A stretch of DNA of 14,121 bases. Origin: an uncultured Kiritimatiellota bacterium (lineage in GTDB: Bacteria; Verrucomicrobiota; Kiritimatiellia; RFP12; UBA1067). Below, one piece after another: positions 1 to 7,416 of this stretch. The stretch's first letter is position 1. Each line of letters starts with the position of its first letter. Under the pieces are notes generated by a model. That model saw only the letters and a list, made by a program, of their open reading frames with translations, was not told the DNA's origin and ran no database searches. A program made the translations under genes and the position numbers. The stretch spans positions 1 through 14,121 of the forward strand of contig CAKTZI010000067.1 in the NCBI GenBank assembly GCA_934635385.1, written 5' to 3'.

Positions 1-30
1 GAGTGAGCCAAGCGGGACTGTCAGGAAGTG

Positions 31-68
31 TCTCATTTTGCTCGCCCAAGAAATCTCATTTTGCTCGC
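31..68. repeat. Two 15-bp direct repeats upstream of the nuclease gene
   Basis: The 15-mer TCTCATTTTGCTCGC occurs at 31-45 and again, identically, at 54-68, so the two copies are 23 bp apart. They lie just upstream of the -10 element of the nuclease gene, and the core TCATTTTG appears a third time at 103-110, running into the promoter. The spacing of about two helical turns would suit a dimeric regulator, but the repeat could also be debris from insertion of the nuclease gene. Positions 1-148 hold nothing else that I can recognise apart from the promoter. Confidence 0.6.
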
Positions 69-108
69 TCGCCAACACGCCTCGGAGAGGATTTCGCGTC
101 CTTCATTT

Positions 109-117
109 TGGTATAAT
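109..117 (+). promoter_or_regulatory. Extended -10 promoter of the DUF1016 nuclease gene
   Basis: TGGTATAAT is a perfect TGn extended -10 hexamer preceded by a T run. There is no TTGACA-like -35 at 16-18 bp spacing. Transcription would start near 124, giving a leader of about 25 nt that carries the AAGGAA ribosome site at 135-140. The same element recurs before several other genes in the window. Confidence 0.75.
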
Positions 118-148
118 ACGCATTAATATGATGCAAGGAAGCGCAGCA

Positions 149-1351
149 ATGACGAATGCCATGAATGAAAAGATGCCGGACTTTGAGAAATTGATCGGGC
201 GCATTCAAGCGACATCCGAAGCGTTACAGCAGGATGCGCTCGTGGTCATTAACCGTAGCGTAACGGCGCGAGCGTGGCTCACAGGGCATTACATCGTCGA
301 GTATGAACAACACGGCGAAGACCGTGCGAAATACGGTGAGCAGTTGCTGAAGCGATTGGCGGCCCGTCTGGGGACTGACAAGTTTGCCGTGCCAACTTTG
401 AAGACCTATCGCCTGTTTTACAAGATTTATCCAAGCCTTGCAGGAGAAGTCCGCCTTTATCTTGAGAGTCGGTTTGGGAACGGATCGACAGTGTCGAGCC
501 AATTGACGGGAACTGTGTCCACGGCCTTGCCTGAAAAAAGATCGACGCTGTCGAGCTTATCCGTCGAACAGGGATTGCTTGTCTATTCCGATGACGATGT
601 TGACATAGCCCCATCTGCGATTTTCAACCGCCTCTCATACTCGCATATCTGTGAACTTCTGCATCTTCCCGAGCCTATGATGCGGACGTTCTATGCTTTT
701 GAGGCAATTCGCGGGACATGGAGCGTGCGGGCCTTGCGCAGACAGATCGACAGCCAATATTATCAGCGTGTCGGCTGGGCAAAGAATCCGCACAAGCTCG
801 CGGCATTAGCGCAGGGGCGAGCAGAAAAACTGGACGCTAAAGACTTCATCAAACAGAACACGGTTCTTGAATTCCTCGGACTGAAGCCGCAAGGGGACTG
901 GGACGAATCGGATCTCGAAAGGGGAATTCTCGACAATCTCAAGACCTTCATCCGAGAACTTGGAGCGGGATTCTGTTTCGAAGATCAACAACAGAACATC
1001 TTGATTGATGATGTCTACGAACGAATCGATCTCGTTTTCTATCACCGCATCCTCAAATGCCATGTCCTGATTGAGCTTAAGCCGAAAAAGCTGAACTACA
1101 AGGATGTTGCGCAACTGAGTCTCTACATGTCCTATTATCGCAAGAACAAGATGACGAGTGGGGACAATCCGCCAATCGGCATTCTCCTGTGTACGGGCGT
1201 TGGCCACGAGACGGCGGAATACCTCGCGCCATTTACGGATCCGAAACTTTTCCTGTCCGAGTACCAACTTCAGCTCCCTGCAAAAGAGAGGTTTACGGAG
1301 TTCTTGAAGAAGGAGAACGAAGGCGTGTCCACTGTCAGCGTCGGGAGCTGA
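149..1351 (+). CDS. DUF1016 (YhcG-type) PDDEXK nuclease family protein
   Basis: This 400-residue protein matches the YhcG/DUF1016 architecture. An N-terminal helical region (about residues 10-200) contains the family-typical stretch TGHYIVEYEQHG...KYGEQLLKRL and a later SWSH-like region reading LSYSHICELLHLPEP and FYAFEAIRGTWSVRALRRQI. The C-terminal region (about 235-375) is a PDDEXK nuclease fold in which I see acidic residue E258, D294 (ERIDLVF), E309-L-K311 and Q322. The start at 149 is chosen because AAGGAA lies 8 nt upstream and the earlier in-frame ATGs at 128 and 131 fall at the transcription start with no ribosome site. Codon use is visibly more AT-rich than that of every neighbour, which suggests recent acquisition. 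Family members are linked to mobile DNA and defence, and the biochemical role here is not known. It ends 1 bp before the next gene. Confidence 0.85.
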   Translation: MTNAMNEKMPDFEKLIGRIQATSEALQQDALVVINRSVTARAWLTGHYIVEYEQHGEDRAKYGEQLLKRLAARLGTDKFAVPTLKTYRLFYKIYPSLAGEVRLYLESRFGNGSTVSSQLTGTVSTALPEKRSTLSSLSVEQGLLVYSDDDVDIAPSAIFNRLSYSHICELLHLPEPMMRTFYAFEAIRGTWSVRALRRQIDSQYYQRVGWAKNPHKLAALAQGRAEKLDAKDFIKQNTVLEFLGLKPQGDWDESDLERGILDNLKTFIRELGAGFCFEDQQQNILIDDVYERIDLVFYHRILKCHVLIELKPKKLNYKDVAQLSLYMSYYRKNKMTSGDNPPIGILLCTGVGHETAEYLAPFTDPKLFLSEYQLQLPAKERFTEFLKKENEGVSTVSVGS

Positions 1352-1352
1352 A

Positions 1353-2570
1353 ATGCGAATTGCCCCGTCGCATAAATACACGATGAGACACATGAGAAGC
1401 CCGAAAACAAAGCACGTCGTCGTCGCCTTGCGCCTGGCCGGCATCGCCGGACAGGACAAGCTCAACGGCATCTTCGAATATCTCTCGGAAGGCCCGCGCT
1501 GGAACCTCGCCATCTACCGCACCCTCCACGAGTTCACGGCGGAGACCGTCCGCAAGGAGATCGCACGCGGCGCGACGGGCTTCATCGTCGGCCTCCCCGG
1601 CGCCGAGGACGCCTTTCGCGCCCTCGCGGACACCGCCCTGCCGACCGTGCTCATGAACGTCGAGTCCGCCGCGTTCGCCGCGCGCCCGGACGTCCTGACA
1701 GTCAAGAGCGACGCCGAGGCCGTCGGACGCACGGCGGCGAACACGCTTCTCCAGCAGGGCGTATACAAGAGCTACGGCTTCGTCGGCTATCCGACGGACG
1801 ACGACTGGAGCCGCGCGCGCGGACGGAGCTTCCGCGATGCGCTGGAGAAAGCCGGCTTCATCGCCCGCATGTTCGACAGCACGCACTTCCGCAACCAGAC
1901 GGAAAGCAAGTCGGTGCTTCGCGCCTGGCTCCGCACGATGCCGAAGCCCTGCGGCATCCTCGCCGCCTGCGATGACCGAGCCTACGAGGTCATCGACGCC
2001 TGCCGGGACGCGGGCCTCGACATCCCGAAGGACATCGGCCTTCTCGGCGTCAACAACGACCCGATCCTCTGCGAGAACGCCGAGCCGACGATCTCGTCCA
2101 TCCAGCCGGACTTCAAGCGCGAAGGCCGCGTGGCCGCGCAGCTGCTGGACCGTGCCATGGCGCACACACGCGCAACCCGTCCGCCGACGGACAGCGTCGT
2201 CCTCGTCGGCGTCCGGCAGGTCGTCCTGCGCGGCTCGACCGTCCCGGTCTCCCACACGGGCAAGATGATCCAGCGCGCGCTCGCCTTCATCGAACGCAAC
2301 GCGACGCGAAAAGTCTCCGTGCCGGACGTCGCCCGCCACCTGAAGGTCTCGCGCTCGCTCCTCGACCTGCGGTTCAAGGAACTCCAGCGCGAGACCGTGC
2401 ACGAGGCAATCATCCGCATCCGGCTGGAGGAGGTCAAGCGCCACCTGCGCGCAACCGGCGACACGATCGACCAGGTCACCGCCGACTGCGGCTGGGAGAA
2501 CCCCAACACGCTCAAGGCCCTGTTCAGGCGGCATTTCGGGCAGTCGATGCGCGCCTGGCGCAAGACCTAG
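1353..2570 (+). CDS. XylR-type transcriptional regulator: LacI-like sugar-binding domain plus AraC HTH
   Basis: A 405-residue cytoplasmic regulator. Residues about 18-275 form a periplasmic-binding-protein-like sensor of the LacI/XylR kind (KTKHVVVALR at the N-terminus; IGLLGVNNDPILCENAEPTISSIQPD is the typical late signature). Residues about 300-405 are an AraC-type double HTH (SVPDVARHLKVSRSLLDLRFKEL, then IDQVTADCGWENPNTLKALFRRHFG). Such proteins usually sense a sugar and activate carbohydrate genes. The glycosidase operon at 4273-11583 is a possible but unproven target. The start is uncertain: ATG 1353 has a GGAG 5 nt upstream, but ATG 1383 and ATG 1392 are also possible, and CATAAATAC at 1371-1379 could be a weak -10 giving a leaderless mRNA starting near 1383. 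Confidence 0.88.
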   Translation: MRIAPSHKYTMRHMRSPKTKHVVVALRLAGIAGQDKLNGIFEYLSEGPRWNLAIYRTLHEFTAETVRKEIARGATGFIVGLPGAEDAFRALADTALPTVLMNVESAAFAARPDVLTVKSDAEAVGRTAANTLLQQGVYKSYGFVGYPTDDDWSRARGRSFRDALEKAGFIARMFDSTHFRNQTESKSVLRAWLRTMPKPCGILAACDDRAYEVIDACRDAGLDIPKDIGLLGVNNDPILCENAEPTISSIQPDFKREGRVAAQLLDRAMAHTRATRPPTDSVVLVGVRQVVLRGSTVPVSHTGKMIQRALAFIERNATRKVSVPDVARHLKVSRSLLDLRFKELQRETVHEAIIRIRLEEVKRHLRATGDTIDQVTADCGWENPNTLKALFRRHFGQSMRAWRKT

Positions 2571-2599
2571 CGCAAGAGCCAACACCATGCCTACTCTTG

Positions 2600-2608
2600 T
2601 GGTATAAT
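2600..2608 (+). promoter_or_regulatory. Extended -10 promoter of rex, near-leaderless
   Basis: TGGTATAAT ends only 10 nt before the rex ATG at 2619, so the predicted start of transcription leaves a leader of roughly 0-4 nt. No -35 hexamer and no Shine-Dalgarno sequence are present. The 48-bp gap after the XylR gene contains no terminator hairpin that I can see, and no clear Rex-type palindrome (TTGTGAnnnnnnTCACAA). Confidence 0.7.
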
Positions 2609-2618
2609 ACGTGCCGAC

Positions 2619-3305
2619 ATGAACGAACATATACGAGCCACCGCCCTTCCGCTGCCGACCATCCGCCGGTATCCGATCTATCTCCGCTGCATCAAGGAGA
2701 TGATCGCGGCGGGCGAACTGCACATCTCAAGCGCCGTCGTCGCGGAACGCCTCGGCTTCGATCCCGTCCTCACGCGCAAGGACCTCGCGCGGACCGGCGT
2801 GCCCGGCAAGCCGCGTCGCGGCTACCCCGCCCTCGCGCTGCAGGACGCGATCAACCACGCGCTCGGCTGGGACTCGACGACGGACGCCGTGCTTGTCGGC
2901 GTCGGCTCGCTCGGCAACGCCCTCCTCGGCTACGCGGGCTTCGAGGAGCAGAACCTCTCGATTGTCGCCGCTTTCGACGCGAAAGTAGGGATTATCGGCC
3001 TTACGTTCCATGGCGTCAAGGTGCGTCCGATGGAAGACCTGCCGCGCCTCGTCCGGCGGCTCGCCATCCGCCTCGGCATCCTGACCGTCCCCAACGCCGC
3101 CGCCCAGACCTGCGCCGACCAGCTCGTCGCCGCCGGCATTCGCGGCATCTGGAACTTCACGTCCGTCCAGCTTGACGTCCCGGCCGGCGTCGTCGTCCAG
3201 AACGTCGACCTCGCCCAGTCCCTCGCCGTCCTCTCCCACACGATTTCGGCGGACGGCTCGTCCGCTCAGCCCAGGAGGACGACCAAGACCGACGCGAGGC
3301 CGTAG
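2619..3305 (+). CDS. rex: Redox-sensing transcriptional repressor Rex
   Basis: The 228-residue protein follows the Rex family closely from end to end. An N-terminal winged helix (about 12-85) carries PTIRRYPIYLRCIKEM, SSAVVAERLGFDPVLTRKDLA and TGVPGKPRRGY. A Rossmann NAD(H)-binding domain follows, with VGVGSLGNALLGY at about 93-105 and the conserved later blocks RLGILTVPNAAAQTCADQLVAAGIRGIWNF and VVVQNVDLAQSLAVLSH. Rex represses fermentation and respiration genes when the NADH/NAD+ ratio is low and is released by NADH. The C-terminus runs about 20 residues past the usual family end, and this tail is the part that overlaps the convergent prenyltransferase gene. The ATG at 2619 fits both the homology and the near-leaderless promoter. 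Confidence 0.95.
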   Translation: MNEHIRATALPLPTIRRYPIYLRCIKEMIAAGELHISSAVVAERLGFDPVLTRKDLARTGVPGKPRRGYPALALQDAINHALGWDSTTDAVLVGVGSLGNALLGYAGFEEQNLSIVAAFDAKVGIIGLTFHGVKVRPMEDLPRLVRRLAIRLGILTVPNAAAQTCADQLVAAGIRGIWNFTSVQLDVPAGVVVQNVDLAQSLAVLSHTISADGSSAQPRRTTKTDARP

Positions 3306-4234
3306 CCGGCGATCACGAGCCAGAGCGGACGGTCGGTGAGGAGGATGCGCTCCGGCCGCCCCACGTCGGCCCTGCGCCCCACGAGCACGAGGTAGCGGAC
3401 GATCCCGGCGGCCACGAACAGCGACGTCACCCAGAGCAATGGGAAGCGCGCGCCCATCTTCGACGTCAGCGTGTAGGCGAGGTACTCGCCGAAAGACGCC
3501 GCGCCCGCGAGCAGGATGAGCGCCTTCAGGGTGCGCGGGTGGTAGCGCTTCAGGACGGCCCGCGACGCGAGCGCCGTCTCCATTTCGGCGCGGCGCTTGC
3601 AGAACGCGAGGAACATCGAGAGCGTGAACGTGCAGACCAGGAGCCACGGCGAGATGTAGGCCGAGATGATCGCTGCACCGGCCACCGCGCGCAGGACGAA
3701 CCCCATCGCCAGCGTCACGACGTCCACATACGGCACACGCTTCAGAAAGCCCGTGTAGAGGCACTGCATGACCGTGTAGGCAAGCATCGTCGCAAAGGCG
3801 ACCGTCCGCGACGGCAGGAAGATGACGACCAGCGCCGGATACAGGAAGCCCAGCGCGAACAGGACAAGCGCGACGCGGACGGCGGAAATGCGGGAGACGA
3901 GGCCCGCCGCGACCGGGCGGAAGCGCTTGACGGGGTGCAGCCGGTCGGCCTCGTAGTCGGAGACGTCGTTCAGCAGGTAGAACGCCGACGAGACGAACGC
4001 GAACGCGCCCGCCATCGCCACCGCCATCAGGAACGACTCCCAGCCGCGCGCGATCTCGCGCTGGGAGGCGTCCGCGACGGAGAAGAACCACGCCATCATC
4101 ACGACGCCGTTCTTCGTCCACTGCTCGACGCGGACCGCCCGCGCCCAGAGGCAGAACGACTGCCACGCGCCCGCGAGGCCGCGCGCACCGTCTGAATGGG
4201 GGGCAACCGCAGAATCTGTAGGATCAGGACTCAT
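3266..4234 (-). CDS. UbiA-family prenyltransferase, decaprenyl-phosphate phosphoribosyltransferase type
   Basis: A 322-residue polytopic membrane protein of the UbiA superfamily. The first aspartate motif reads NDVSDYEADRLHPVKRFRP (N89, D90, D93, D97, R98), the form typical of enzymes that attach 5-phosphoribosyl diphosphate to a polyprenyl phosphate, as in decaprenylphosphoryl-arabinose biosynthesis. The early VEQWTKNGVV block and the FVLRAVAGA...ISPWLLVCTFTLSMFLAFCKRR region also fit that subgroup. At least seven hydrophobic segments are visible. The start at 4234 is chosen because the -10 hexamer ends 7 nt upstream, which predicts a leaderless mRNA; longer upstream frames would cross the promoter. 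It converges on rex and shares 40 bp of coding sequence with it. The exact lipid and sugar acceptor are inferred from motif similarity only. Confidence 0.85.
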   Translation of the reverse strand: MSPDPTDSAVAPHSDGARGLAGAWQSFCLWARAVRVEQWTKNGVVMMAWFFSVADASQREIARGWESFLMAVAMAGAFAFVSSAFYLLNDVSDYEADRLHPVKRFRPVAAGLVSRISAVRVALVLFALGFLYPALVVIFLPSRTVAFATMLAYTVMQCLYTGFLKRVPYVDVVTLAMGFVLRAVAGAAIISAYISPWLLVCTFTLSMFLAFCKRRAEMETALASRAVLKRYHPRTLKALILLAGAASFGEYLAYTLTSKMGARFPLLWVTSLFVAAGIVRYLVLVGRRADVGRPERILLTDRPLWLVIAGYGLASVLVVLLG

Positions 4235-4236
4235 GC

Positions 4237-4258
4237 GCGAGATTATACCATATCTCGC
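4237..4258. promoter_or_regulatory. 7-bp inverted repeat enclosing the prenyltransferase -10 element
   Basis: GCGAGAT at 4237-4243 and ATCTCGC at 4252-4258 form a perfect inverted repeat with an 8-bp centre. The -10 hexamer (4247-4242 on the minus strand) lies in the centre and runs one base pair or two into the left arm. It could be an operator or chance symmetry. Confidence 0.4.
4242..4250 (-). promoter_or_regulatory. Extended -10 promoter of the prenyltransferase gene, leaderless
   Basis: On the minus strand TGGTATAAT is followed by 7 nt (CTCGCGC) and then ATG at 4234. The predicted transcription start therefore coincides with the A of the start codon. No -35 hexamer or ribosome site is seen. 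The promoter sits in the 38-bp gap behind the glycosidase operon, whose stop codon is followed by a short GGCC/GGCC hairpin without a U tract, so read-through from the operon is also possible. Confidence 0.75.
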
Positions 4259-4272
4259 ACGGCCCTTTCGGC

Positions 4273-7200
4273 CTATCGTCCCTTGCCGAAGATGTAGATC
4301 TCGTCGAGCGCCATTTCGCGCGCGGCGTTCCTCTTCGGGTCGTCGCGGTTCGGCGTGAACGCGAAGCGCACGTAGCGCGCCGTCACGCCGTCCAGCCGGA
4401 TCTCGGCGTAGCGCGAGTCGTCGCGGATCTCCGTCCCCCACGCGAGCGTGTGCGTCGTCGGCTTCGTGAACGCCGTGCCGTCCTCGGAGAAGCTGACCCG
4501 CACCTGCGTCGGCGCGAGCCGGCGGTTGCGTGTGCGCATTTCCCAGAGGAGGACGCGCGTCAGCTCGCGGGCCGCCTTGAGGTCGAATTCGACCGTTGGC
4601 TCGGCGATGCCCTTCCAGCGGCAGTGCCTACGCCGTCCCGCCCGGTCGCCGCTCTGCAGCGCCCAGACCTCCGTGCCGTCGCCGAGCGTGCCGTTGAGGC
4701 TGTCCTGGATCGCCTCGCCTTTCGCCGCATCCGCGACCGAGAGGTGGCGATACGTCGCGCCCGTCCATTCGGCCCACGGCATGTTGGCGCTCACCCAGTT
4801 GTCCGACAGCAGCACCTCGCGCCCCTTCTTCGGCACGTCCACGACGACGACCGTGTGCGTGACGGCGACGCGCCGCCCCGTCGCGTCGAAGAGGTCGGCG
4901 ACGAGCGGACAGATGCGGTTCGGATAGAGTTTCGGGTCGTCCGCCGTCGGCACGGTGACGTCGAACGCGAAGTGCGCCGAGCCGCCGCCGGACGCGAGCG
5001 GCCCGCACGTCTGCGGCTTCGACACGTTCCAGCCCTTCAGCGCGCGCAACGTGACCGTGCCGCCCGCGAACGGCGCGCGGACGGACGGGTTGTCCACGTG
5101 GACGTTCACCCGGAACGTCGCGCCCGGCGCGATGAGCGGCGTCGCCTCGCCCGCCGCCGCGGTCTTCTCGCCGAAGTCGGCGAAGGACGTGCCGAGGAGC
5201 GGCGCATGGTCGCGCAGGAGGTAGATCCACGCCGCGCTCCGCAGTTCCGGCAGATCGATCCGCACGCCATTCGCCGTCCGCGCGAACGGCACGGGCCGCA
5301 GCTCGTTTTCCTCCGCGCGGCAGACGTAGGCCGTGCGGGCGTCCGTTGCGAGCCCATCCGGCAGACGCACAGTCAGCGTCGCCGCCGGCATCGGCCGGTA
5401 GGTGAGCGCGGAGACCGCAATCATCACGTTGCCCTTCGCGTCCACGAGCGGCTTCTCGCATCGGAAGTTGCACGTCTCGTCCGGCGTGACCGAATAGGAC
5501 GGCGAAAGCCCCGCGTCGGCGAGGATCGCACGGAACATCTCGCGCGCCGGCACTTCGTCGTGCGCGGACTCGCTGCGGATCGTGCCCATCTGCGTGTTCG
5601 TCCAGTAGGCCTTGCCGCGTCCGTAGGCGTTGCGCGTCCAGATCGCCGCCTTGTTGGAGTAGAGGAGCGCGTGCCGCGCGTTGACGACGTCCGCCGTCGT
5701 GGCCTTCCAGTTGACCTTGCCGTCCGCCCGCACGAGATTCCCCCACGGCGAGGCGAACCACACGTCGCCCTGGTCGACGACGACGTCCGCCGACTCCCAG
5801 ATGCCCTGGAACGCGACGCCCAGCACGTCCGCCAGCCCCTCGTCCGCCGCGCGCGGCAGGTGATGCTCGTCGAACGCGCCGCAGCGGACGTCGCAGAAGA
5901 GCCCTCCGCCGCCCTTCACGTAGGCGCGCACGTTCGCGAGGTCGGCGTCGGTCAGGTGTTCCGTCCCGACGAGGAAGAGCGCGTCGATGCTCTTCAGGTA
6001 CGTCGCGTTCAGCTTCTCGTAGGTGATGACGTTGACGTGCCAGCCCGCGTCGCGCAGGTGCGAATAGACGTTCAGGCGCGAGTTGATCGGGAATCCCCAC
6101 GGCTCCCTGTTGTCGTCGATGCCGAACGGCACGTCGCGCGCGGGCATGAGGATCGCGAGCGTCGGCGTGCCCGTCACGGGCGCGGCCTCGGTGAACAGGC
6201 GTTCCGTGCGGTGGATCGCGGCGTAGAAGCGCGGCAGGTAGAACAGCTTCTCGCGGTTCGTGCCGTCGGGATTGATGAAACCGAAGCTCGCCCAGTCGCC
6301 CCACGCCCCGAACCAGCCGTTGCAGAAGAACGTCCCGCCCTTCAGCCCGTTCGGGATCATGCGCCAGACGGTCTGGGCGAACTGCCAGCCCGGCCCGTTG
6401 TGGTTGTTGTTCTCGCCGTAGAGCATGCCGCGCCGCGTGCCGGGCGTCCATTCGTCCGGCACGATCGTGTGCGTGAAGAAGTTCATCTCGTAGGCGTTGC
6501 GGTCGCCGTGCCCGTAGTGATCCATGCCGCGCACGCCGTTCGTGTAGGGCCGCACCGCCTGGCCGATCAGCTCGTGGTTGCCGCGCTTCGTGCGGGCGAT
6601 GCGCTGCATCTCCAGCGAGCTCTGCGTGTCCTTGCCGTTCACGCTGCGGCGCTTCGGGTCGAGCTCCCACACGACCTTGTAGTAGTCGGCGAGGAATTCC
6701 GCGAACGTCTCCTGCTGGAAGCGGCTCCAGTCCATGAAGTGCCCCGGCTCCTTCGCGTAGGCGTCGAGCCGGCACGGCTCCGCCTCGGCGAACGACGCGT
6801 AGCTCTTGCCCCACGCGCGGTTGAGTTTCGCGAGGTCGCCCCTGTAGGCCTTCCGCTCCAGCCAGACGCGGAAGGCCGCGACGGCCTGCTCGGAGTAGTC
6901 GAGCGGCGGCAGGTACTCGTTGTCGATCTCCCACTTGAAGATCTTGTCGTCCGCGACCGCGAGCGCGTTCGAGACGCACGCGCGGGCGTAGTCGAAGACG
7001 TAGGCGCGCACCTGCGGATCGAACAGGCACGCGCACCGCACCTCCTTGCCGTCCTGGTCGCGGATCTTCGCGAGGCCGCGCCGCGTCTGCGCGCTCAGCG
7101 CCGCCCATATCGAGATGCCGTAGACGCCCTGTGGCGAGAGTTTTTCGGGACGGCTCTTCGGGTCGACGCCCCGGCAGACGTAGTTGCCGCCGACGGCGAC

Positions 7201-7416
7201 GTTCATCCCGTGCACGAAGTCCTCGCCCAGCACGCCCACGGGGAAGAACCCGTCCGTGCCGTTCATGTTCGCGTCGATCTCCAGCGAATACGCCCGCGCG
7301 CAGGTGAGCGGATCGTCCACGTCGAGCTTCGGCACGAGGGCCTGGAAATCGGGCTCGGCGGCAATGGCCGCACAGCCGAACATGAGGGGGACAACACGTA
7401 TCAGCGTCAATCGCAT
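4273..7416 (-). CDS. Secreted GH42-like glycosidase with C-terminal F5/8 type C (discoidin) domain
   Basis: A 1047-residue exported enzyme. The signal peptide is about residues 1-20 (cleavage after GCAAIAA). Residues about 40-400 look like a clan GH-A TIM barrel of the beta-galactosidase (GH42-like) kind: KWEIDNEY supplies N166-E167 as likely acid/base, and E335 in MLYGENNNH is the candidate nucleophile. Residues about 418-530 resemble the GATase-like trimerisation domain (LNVYSHLRDAGWHVNVITYEKLN, ...DALFLVGTEHLTDADLANVRAYVKGGGGLFCDVR). A beta-rich region follows, and residues about 900-1044 look like an F5/8 type C sugar-binding domain (VRVSFSEDGTAF, ARYVRFAF). The ATG has AGGAG 7 nt upstream and lies inside the last codons of the preceding gene, with a 10-bp overlap. 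The substrate is unknown; assignment to a defined GH family is an inference. Confidence 0.75.
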   Translation of the reverse strand: MRLTLIRVVPLMFGCAAIAAEPDFQALVPKLDVDDPLTCARAYSLEIDANMNGTDGFFPVGVLGEDFVHGMNVAVGGNYVCRGVDPKSRPEKLSPQGVYGISIWAALSAQTRRGLAKIRDQDGKEVRCACLFDPQVRAYVFDYARACVSNALAVADDKIFKWEIDNEYLPPLDYSEQAVAAFRVWLERKAYRGDLAKLNRAWGKSYASFAEAEPCRLDAYAKEPGHFMDWSRFQQETFAEFLADYYKVVWELDPKRRSVNGKDTQSSLEMQRIARTKRGNHELIGQAVRPYTNGVRGMDHYGHGDRNAYEMNFFTHTIVPDEWTPGTRRGMLYGENNNHNGPGWQFAQTVWRMIPNGLKGGTFFCNGWFGAWGDWASFGFINPDGTNREKLFYLPRFYAAIHRTERLFTEAAPVTGTPTLAILMPARDVPFGIDDNREPWGFPINSRLNVYSHLRDAGWHVNVITYEKLNATYLKSIDALFLVGTEHLTDADLANVRAYVKGGGGLFCDVRCGAFDEHHLPRAADEGLADVLGVAFQGIWESADVVVDQGDVWFASPWGNLVRADGKVNWKATTADVVNARHALLYSNKAAIWTRNAYGRGKAYWTNTQMGTIRSESAHDEVPAREMFRAILADAGLSPSYSVTPDETCNFRCEKPLVDAKGNVMIAVSALTYRPMPAATLTVRLPDGLATDARTAYVCRAEENELRPVPFARTANGVRIDLPELRSAAWIYLLRDHAPLLGTSFADFGEKTAAAGEATPLIAPGATFRVNVHVDNPSVRAPFAGGTVTLRALKGWNVSKPQTCGPLASGGGSAHFAFDVTVPTADDPKLYPNRICPLVADLFDATGRRVAVTHTVVVVDVPKKGREVLLSDNWVSANMPWAEWTGATYRHLSVADAAKGEAIQDSLNGTLGDGTEVWALQSGDRAGRRRHCRWKGIAEPTVEFDLKAARELTRVLLWEMRTRNRRLAPTQVRVSFSEDGTAFTKPTTHTLAWGTEIRDDSRYAEIRLDGVTARYVRFAFTPNRDDPKRNAAREMALDEIYIFGKGR

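Noticed and set aside
2571..2618. A Rex operator controlling rex itself
   Set aside because: I see no palindrome resembling TTGTGAnnnnnnTCACAA in the gap; only the GTGGTATAATACG promoter stretch.
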